Below the pieces are notes generated by a model. That model made no database searches. It was not told the DNA's origin and saw nothing but the letters and a program-made list of their open reading frames with translations. From positions 24,448,317 through 24,512,316 of the forward strand of contig NC_087261.1 in assembly GCF_037042905.1 (NCBI RefSeq): a stretch of DNA of 64,000 nt, read 5' to 3'. Positions 44,849-53,800 of the stretch are shown piece by piece. Each line of letters begins with the position of its first letter. Position 1 is the stretch's first letter. Source of the stretch: Lytechinus pictus (taxonomy: Eukaryota; Echinodermata; Echinoidea; Temnopleuroida; Toxopneustidae). The position numbers and the translations under genes are program-made.

Positions 44849-45776
44849 TCATGATATTACGTATTTATCATACATTGCATTGGAGTACGAATTCTTTTTA
44901 AAGTCCTGAATTTTCTTTCTTTTAGGAGCCACTTTGGGCTTCATTCCATTGTGTTTTGGTTGTACTTTCCTGTGACCAACGACGTATGTATCAGCTGCAC
45001 CTCGTCCACCCTCATTGACGCGTTCATTCGCCGTTTCGTCCACCCGTTCGTTGTTGCCTTCTGAGGTCATTACCTCATAGAGAGTTTCAATGGTTTGGAC
45101 TTGTCGACCAGTCTTTTCGTCTGATGAATGATTATTTATAAGATTGACATACGTGTGTTTCTTCAGATCTAACTCATTGTCATTCGTTACGGCGCCCGGC
45201 GGCATTCGAGGTTCGTTCCCTTTTGAGGTTTTAGTCGCGCTTGCGCCCATCGGGAGGTATGTATGGTAGGTGTTTGCGTCCCTCGCCTTTCGATTATTTT
45301 CGATTTTGGTCATATAAAGTGGTTTATTGGCCAAAACATTCAGATCGACGTCAGGCTCGGCTACGGAAGCCTCCTCGAGGTTGGCGTAGTCATTCACCGA
45401 TTCGCTGATCGACGTGGCGTAGTCATGTTCAATCTGGCAGTACCCGACGGTGTCGTGTCGCGTCGGGTTCTCAGTGGCAACGGTGTAGTGATGGTGAGAT
45501 AAGCCGGGTGATGGTGGGTTACCCGTCGGCATGGCTTGGCCGACTGCGTCGTAATCATCCTCGTCACCGTTGTCGAGCTCGAGGTAACCAGAATCCGATC
45601 CATTAGGAACATCGGCCAGACTACCGCTAGAGACCTGTACCATTAGGATGCCGAGTGACGGTGAGTCTGGGGGTCTACCACGGGTATGAGCAGGGGAACG
45701 GATATCTTCTGTGTCTGGTGTGGTATACAGATGAGAAAGAACTTCGCGCCCTGACTCCATAGGTTTCTTTCTGCGT
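44849..45776 (-). CDS. Receptor B exon 7: cytoplasmic tail
   Basis: The acceptor is GATTTTTTTTTCAG and the stop is TGA at 44851-44849. It encodes residues 442-750. It starts with a basic RRRKK cluster, carries about 17 tyrosines in SH2-type contexts, and ends with a Lys-rich stretch (PKVAPKRKKIQDFKK) followed by NSYSNAMYDKYVIS. Confidence 0.9.
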
Positions 45777-47801
45777 CTGAAAAAAAAATCAACCATAAAA
45801 TTGAAGAACGAATAAATCAAAACAAATTTCTTGTTCGATTGACGGATTATAAAATAAGTCACCAAAATAAAACAAACATAAAATGGAAAAGTCAAAATAA
45901 GCTGCCCATTGCAATGGCAGTCCGTGGAGTTTGTCATTGAACATTATTCCCTGGCTGGGCAGCTAGTTTCGCCAATATTCGTCAGCCAAGGTTCTTAAAA
46001 TAGATGTCGGTACCATCGAGATGTTTGCCAGAAACCCCCATCAAATACCCCAGTCAGCTCATGGATGTCTGCGAAAGGTACTAGGGAGCTTTTGCTTCCA
46101 AGACGCACGACGTATTCACAAACATAGAAAATGTATTGTCAAACGCTCTTCATGACAATGAACAACCAAGAAGTCTTTGTCGAAAATTGGTGAATCAACA
46201 CAGCAGTTTAATAATAATAATAATAATCCGCATTTATATAGCGCTTAACACATCGGAACGACGTCTCTAAGCGCTTTACAGATATATTATTACCCCGGTC
46301 ATCGGATCCTTGCATGCCCGCATACAATGTATGCACCTTCTCCACTCCCTGGGGAGCATTCCAACAAGAGTTCCAAGACTCAATTGCTAGGCATACTACA
46401 TAGGCTTTCGCATCCTACCGGGTACCCATTTAACACCTGGGTGGAGAGTGGCAAATTGTGGATTGACGCCTTGCCAAAGGACGCTAGGCCATGGTGGGAT
46501 TCGAACACACGACTCTCTGATTACAAGGCGAGAGTCAGAACCGCTACACCACGGCGTTTCGTCCTGGACTCTTGACAAACGACATATGTGCAATTTTTTG
46601 TCAGCTCCGAAACTGCTGTTCCGGTTCACCAATTTTCGACAAAGACCTCCAAGCTGTTCATTGTAATTAATCGGGTATTTTCAATATATTTGCTGTGTTT
46701 TTTGATATTAAAGTTGAGGGTAATGGCATCTATTTTGTCCAATCTTAACCCACCCCTCAGTCAGACATGTGCGCAAATGTTTATAACAAATATATCAGTG
46801 GATCGGCGTTATTAAAACCAAGAAGATATTGGGGCAACTAGCAAATTTGAAACACAAAACTTTGATACCCACTTCTGATCGGCCAAATATCAAGAGTATT
46901 TTTTTCTTCGGCATCAAACGCGTTCAAAAGTAAAGATTCGATCACTGGTCCAGAACGCATATATTGTACATTATTAGAATTTCTGTCGCTGAAACAAAAT
47001 GACAATTCAGATTTTGTTCACTTTGTCCATTCTCGGTGTTTTCTTTTAAACTTACTTAATAGTACGAATAGGGGGGGGGGGTCCTACAAAGTTGAATTTC
47101 AATCTGAATATGTATATCACTCAGAATTTGTTCTATCACCAGCAGTAGCATAATTAGTCACAATTTTGAGGGAGCCAATAGTGGCATAGGGGGCAAACAT
47201 TTCTAATAAGCTGCGAGCGCGCAAAAGTGTTGGCCTGGGGTCCGTTGCAGAAAGAGTTGCGTTTAAACGCAAGTCAAAATATCAATCGCAAGTCCCAAAT
47301 GCGCGCTGTTGATTGGTTAAAAATCAAGTTGCGCATGATTTTTGAAGTTGCGTTTGATTGCAACTTTTTCTGCAACGGGCCCCTGGTCTTGTTAATACAT
47401 ACATTCAAATATTGCAATGTGTTTTTTACATAAAATTTAGAAAATGAAAGCATATTTCATTATTGTCCTTTTCTTTATTTTTTAACATGAAATTTAGACA
47501 ATGAAAGCATATTTCATTCTTTTCCTTTCCTTTATTTTTTTTCTTGACATTGAAAATTTTGAGGTTCCATGCCCCAGCCTCCCCCCCCCCCCACCCACTC
47601 CTTCATCTGCACGCCAGTAATCACCAGACTGATAACATACCTCCGAACACAGTAACAGGAAATGGTCAGCGTTGAAACCAGGATAAGCAAGACTGCGACA
47701 CCGATACCAGAGAGCATCGGGATCATGAATCCATCTGAGATGAATCAAAATTAAATGTTTTCATAATAATACTACTACTACTACTACTACTGATAATAAT
47801 A

Positions 47802-47832
<31 letters not shown>

Positions 47833-50800
47833 TGATGATGATAATAATAATGATAATAATAATAAGAATAATAATAATAACGGTATATATACCCAGGGTA
47901 ACCACTTAAGTTCCGAAAAATGTTCTCCCAGCGGGCCCTGCTATTATTATTGGGCCAAGCTAGGCTTCCTATTCAGGTGCACACAACTTTTTGAGGAATT
48001 ACTTCCTGCCAGTACCCATTTACCTCACCTGGGTCGAGCGCAGCACACTGTGGATGAATTCATCATAGATGACATTGGCAAAAGTAAAATATAACTTGCA
48101 TACTAGAAGGCATAGGATGTTGATTCGTCTGTTGTTTTCGATAGATATTTGACTCAGGCATCATGTGGGTGGGGTGGGGGGCTAAAGAGAACTTTAAATT
48201 TGTGATACCACCTCATAGGTACGCTCGAGAGTTGATGGACGTTTTCCTCCTCTACCTTGGTTATATTGCGGAGGTGTTTACTGACATAATCAATACTCCA
48301 ATTTCTGGTTTCGGCCGATTCTTTCTTCAAGTATCTCTTTATGTCTCTTAATTTTTTAAGGGTAGACCTAATAATGGCATAGGCCTATAAACAGTTAATT
48401 AACATCATCGTGTGAGGCGTGGGGATTATGGGCCTACATAATATAATTTCTTCACGATCTTTTTGTAGAACAGGTTGTTTCTATAGGGGCGATTCCATGC
48501 TAGAAAAATCAGCCATTTTCACAACATTTTTCAACCTGCTGTCCAAACAAACGAAGAACTTTAATTTGCTTTGTGGTGATATTAAAGTACTACTGGGTAG
48601 ACATGCAAGAAACTGACAACGAACAAAAATATGTTGTCCGTATAGGTGAATTAGAGCTTAAAATGTTGCGTGTCGTACGGGACATTTCTGCGTCCCTTAC
48701 GACACACAACATTTTCACCTATAATTTACCCATAATCATTTGTTTGTGTTGGTTATTAGTTTTTCACATGACTACCCACTATAGCTTTAGTATTGAAAAA
48801 AAAAGAGAATATTTCATTGCTCAAGCATTCGGCTATAGGAAACTAAAAGTTGTCAAATATCCCGTACGACACGTATGGAATCGCCCAAACATTAAAGCTT
48901 CTCTTTTGTAAAACGATACATGTAATGAATTTGCAATAAAACTGTTTGCATACAGGTTTAATTCAGAGTAGATGAATATACAAAGGGACTTTACTTGAAT
49001 CATTGTTATCCGTAGATGATCCGTCTGTGTCGGGAAAACTCTCAGAAGATTCTAACTTCGGAATAGGGGTGACTATGTTCTCTGAAAAGACAAATGAAAA
49101 AAAATAGTAATGTATACAGGAGAAAGAAAAAAAAATCGCACACGTGTGTTACGCTATTCATAGAACAATTAGGCCTACACAGCATAGCTCAGCATTAAAA
49201 CGGCTTTTTTTAACATAATAATTAAAGCTATTTATTCACTGTTCCTTTTTCATTACATCGGAATGGGCATTTCTAGCAGTTCTGACAGGTATATAGGCCT
49301 GTATTTTTGGCCAGTGTGTTCAGAATGATTAGTTTCATTGGTTTTAATGATTTTTTAAATGCCCAAATGGGACATTTGTTTCTGTGTTTCTGACAGAATA
49401 ACCAAGTGATCGCGAAACTCACCTCTTTCAATGGCACTAACTCGAAACCAAAAGCCTTGGTACTCCACGCTGTAATCGGATTCGAACCGAATCGTAACCG
49501 ATTCGTTCACCGGATATTCGACAGAAAACCCTCGCGGAGCCAAACTCCCGGTTAAAACTAGGACATCGTCTTTCGCTGAGGTAGTGCCGATTTCAACAAT
49601 GTCGTGCTTGGATTCAAGATGAGAGGAGATGACGTCGACGCGAATCGATTTGTTGATTGGTGGATTCAGATACCACGTGATGTTTTGATGCTCTGGATAA
49701 GGGGAGGGGTAATTTTCCGACGCGATGTTGATTGGGGAGGTGATATTAATTTGTTGTTCTCCGAGTTCTACCTGAAATTCTGAAAAAAGGAGAAGAAAAG
49801 ATAAAGAGGGCAATTGATTGTTAGTAATTTTGTTTTTCACAAGAACAATGAGATCAACTATTTGAAATTATTAGTAATGACATCTCTTCTCGAAAAACGG
49901 GACCAGCTTCTAACGTGAATGCCTCGTTATTATATTGACTATTCGCTCTACATTATGCCCATTTTTCGGCTTATGGTTTCTGTAAAGAAAAATGTATAAA
50001 TTGTAAAAACACCAATTATAATAAAAGTAATTTTTTAACACATACCTTCAAATTGGTCCGGTCCTGCAATTATATCGATCAGAAAACCGCGGAATGCTTT
50101 TGAATTATCGGTCTGAAACCTCAACCAAATTTTGTTATAACCGGGTACGATTAGGTCCGTCGGCAAATCGGTTTTGTTGTAATGACTCGTGATAAATGCC
50201 AAATGGTTTCTTCGGTCACTGTAATCCGATCCTACTCCAATGGTGATCTTATCGTATCGGTTTTCAATATTTATATCCTTGAACCGGAAAGTAACCGATT
50301 GCTGGGAGGGCGCTGAAATTCTCCAGATGATATCGGCGTAATTCGGATAGTCGTGAGGATATCCGGGCGATGAAATTTCGGCAGTTTGGGTGTCCGAAAG
50401 GACGACATCTCTCTCATGATGAATAGCTGAAACAGAATCAGGAAAATTACGACTTTCAGGGTTTTATACTTCCGGCATTTTTTATTTCTTATGTTCTTCT
50501 TCATTAATATCAAACCATTTACTGTGAAACAAGCCTATAAATGTCCGTTTAAATGAAATAAGTTAGAGCATTTTGATTATGAAATGAACAAATTTGCAGA
50601 TATTCATGTTAGGATCTCCTGAATTAATAGATAGAAGGGACTAACGTGCTCGACTTTATTTTAACGATTATGAGCAGTTTTACAAGTATAAGGAGCAATG
50701 GCGGTAATTTGGATGAAATAGGTAAGGAACTCAACGGGGACTTCACGAGGACGTGCATTGGGGACAGAAAAGTCCGTATGCTTTTATGGGTGAAGAAAAG

Positions 50801-53800
50801 GGTTATCGTTGGCAAGAACTAACGTCATTAGACTCCGAAGAATACATAACAAGCAAATTTATAAATACTTTGAGATGCAATGCCAGGTGTAAATTTCATA
50901 AGGTCAGAATTTATACATAATTTATATATTTTTGAAGAGGTGTTGTGGCTCAGTTGATAAGTCTCCGGAGTCCGGACCTTTCAAGATCCGGGGTTCAAAT
51001 CCAACCTCACATTTTGCCACTCTCCACCCAGGTGTAGTAAATGGGTACCAGGTAGGAAGGAATTCCTTGAATGCTCGAGCGTCCGATCAGGATAGCCGTG
51101 CTCAGGGGCGGAAATCTCTCCCAAAAGGTAGGGGGGACACAGGGGCGGATCCAGCCTTCGCCAATAGGGGGGGGGGGCGGAAATTTGTTTCAGCCATATT
51201 TTCTCCGATCGGCAGCTCGAAGATGATTTGTGTTTGTTTCTTTGAAGGGGTAGTCCTCATTAGTCACTTCTTAGCTTTATTCTTATAAATTCATAAATAA
51301 TATCATAATCCTTATTATATGATGCGACCGCGAAGCACGAGCTATTTTTTTGGAAATGTTATGTATTTTTACCCAAAATTTGAACATTCTGGGCAATGTT
51401 TGTTATCCTGAAAAAATGAGTATGCAACTTAATAATTACTACGAACGCAAAGCGCGAGCAGAAATGAACTGATGAAAAAGATACCTGTTAAAGACTGCGT
51501 GCAGTTAGCATTTAACAATCAAATAATGCGAGCGCGAGCTGAATTTTTTTTAACATTTTCACCTAAAGAATGGAAATTCTAAGCACTTTTTGTAACTCAA
51601 GCAGAATAGGTATATAAGTAGACAATTGATGCGAGCGCGAAGCGCGAGCGGAATATTTCGAGATTTAGTCCTATAATATTTACTGAACGAGACACTCTTG
51701 ACTATTCATGTTTTGTAAATCATAAAAAGGATGAGTATTAATAATGCGCGCGCAAAGCGCGAGCAGAAAATTTTTATATACGTTTTGAACTGGTACCTGT
51801 TGAAAAGGTACCTGTTAAGGACTGCTTGCACTTAGCCATGAAGGCGTAACATATTTCAACAATCAAAAAATGCGAGCGCGAAGCGCGAGCTGAAAATTTT
51901 TGAAAATTTCTAAAGAAAGAATGGAAATTTTTAATCAATTTTTGTAATCGTGAACAGGATAGCTATATAATTCAACAATTGATGCGAGCGCGAAGCGCGA
52001 GCAGAAAATAAATCGAGATTTAGACCTAAAAATGGGCCACTCTGTTCATGTTTTTTAAACAGCCATAGGCTGATCGAGGGCTTTTTACCGTGTTTAAATG
52101 AATAAATCAATCAAAATCAATGTTTTGTAAATCATGAAAAGGATGAGTAATAGGGGGTCTTCCTACATTAATAATGCGAGCACAAAGCGCGAGCAGAAAA
52201 ATTTTGATTTTGATTTTGATTTTGTGATCTGAAACTGGATAATGATTTAAATAGAGAACAAGTTTAGTATTTGAATGAACATGCGCGCGTGTTTCATATT
52301 AAGACATAAACTTTCATATATTCCGATCTGAAAAAAAGAGTCAATTACAGCTTTATATTTCAAGCACTTTGTAGGAAAATTGTAAGGTGGATATGGATCT
52401 CACTTTAAAAAAAGAGCTAAAATTTTCATTATTATTACTTTGAGTTTTGACATAGGAACGGGACATCCTTACGACATGTAGTCATCATATGATGACTATC
52501 TTCCTATTCCTCTTGCTAAGCGCGAGATGAAACAAAAGGGATAATTTAATTATTAAATTAATATCATATTTATTAATGCCTAATGAGGGCGCGAAATCTG
52601 ATGATATTATGGCATAAAAACTGGACATTTCACTTTTGTAAATATGAATAGGATGCATCAGTTAATATATTTTTAACCATTAATGCGAGCGCTAATCGCG
52701 AGCTAAATTTTTTGATAAATTGTCATGAAAAGGAGATTTTAAGTAGTTTGTTGTATAATCAATATTGAAACATACATAACTCGCCAATCAAAATGACAGC
52801 GTGCAGCGCTAGCTGATACGTCTTGACAATCAGACCTGAAATGGGATATTTTGAAAACTTTATGGAATACACGAAAATAATACGTACCTGATAAATGAAA
52901 ATTTGGAAGCGCGCAGTGCAAGCAGCAAATGTTGATAAAATTAAACTGATATTTTTACAAAGCACTTTTAAAAAATAAATTTGTAAATTACAAACAATAA
53001 TGAAAGTTCGATTTCCGAGGTGAAATATGTTTTGTATATTGACTTCCAAACTTGATATTTGAGCTCCATATTGAATTGGATATTGGATCCGCCTATGGGG
53101 ACAAGGGGCGGGAATATTTGACAAGCAAAAAAAGGTTATCATCCCAAAAGTACGGTCATCTCGTCCCAAAATACATGTTTTATTTCGATTTAGAATGATG
53201 TATTTCTTACCATCATAGAAGACAAAAAATAGTAGGGGGGACATTTGATATTGTGTCCCCCCTACTATTTTGAGTAGGGGGGACACGTCCCCCCTGTCCC
53301 CCCTGGGATTTACGCCCATGACGGTAATAGTATGCAGCGCTTAGAAACATTTGTGTTAAGCGCTATATAAATGTTGCATGTTATTACTATTAACATTATT
53401 AAAATTATTAATATTATCATTATACAAAAATTAGAGTATGATTTCGAAAAGCTAAAATATTCGCTCGCTTCGACTGCTCGCGACTTTTTTTATAGAAAAT
53501 TTGACCCGCTTTCATCGTCATTTTTTAAAATGTTTTGTGTGGCCGTAATTACGCCATGATTTCAATGTAAAATGCAACTATAAACATGATCATTCCAATC
53601 GCTATAGGCAGGCTTATATTGCTTTGGCCTACAGAATGCTGATCTCATCAAATCTACAATATTTGTTGCAATCTGATTGGTTGTTGTTTCTTCCATTAAA
53701 TCGTTCAAGGAGAAACAACAAACAATCGGTCAAGGTGTGTATGGGTATCTTATCAGTGTAATGACTGTATTCCACCTGTCTGTGGTGGTAGGCAAGCACT

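Noticed and set aside
45776-45937. N-terminal extension of the receptor B tail frame with a hydrophobic segment (start at 45937)
   Set aside because: The in-frame extension is intronic: a polypyrimidine tract and CAG acceptor at 45777-45790 fit the phase-2 donor of the upstream transmembrane exon, giving a complete receptor.
51326-52925. CRISPR-like array of regularly spaced GCGAGCGCGAAGCGCGAGC
   Set aside because: Spacers are homologous to each other, spacing is irregular, and the context is a eukaryotic intron; it is a diverged tandem repeat.
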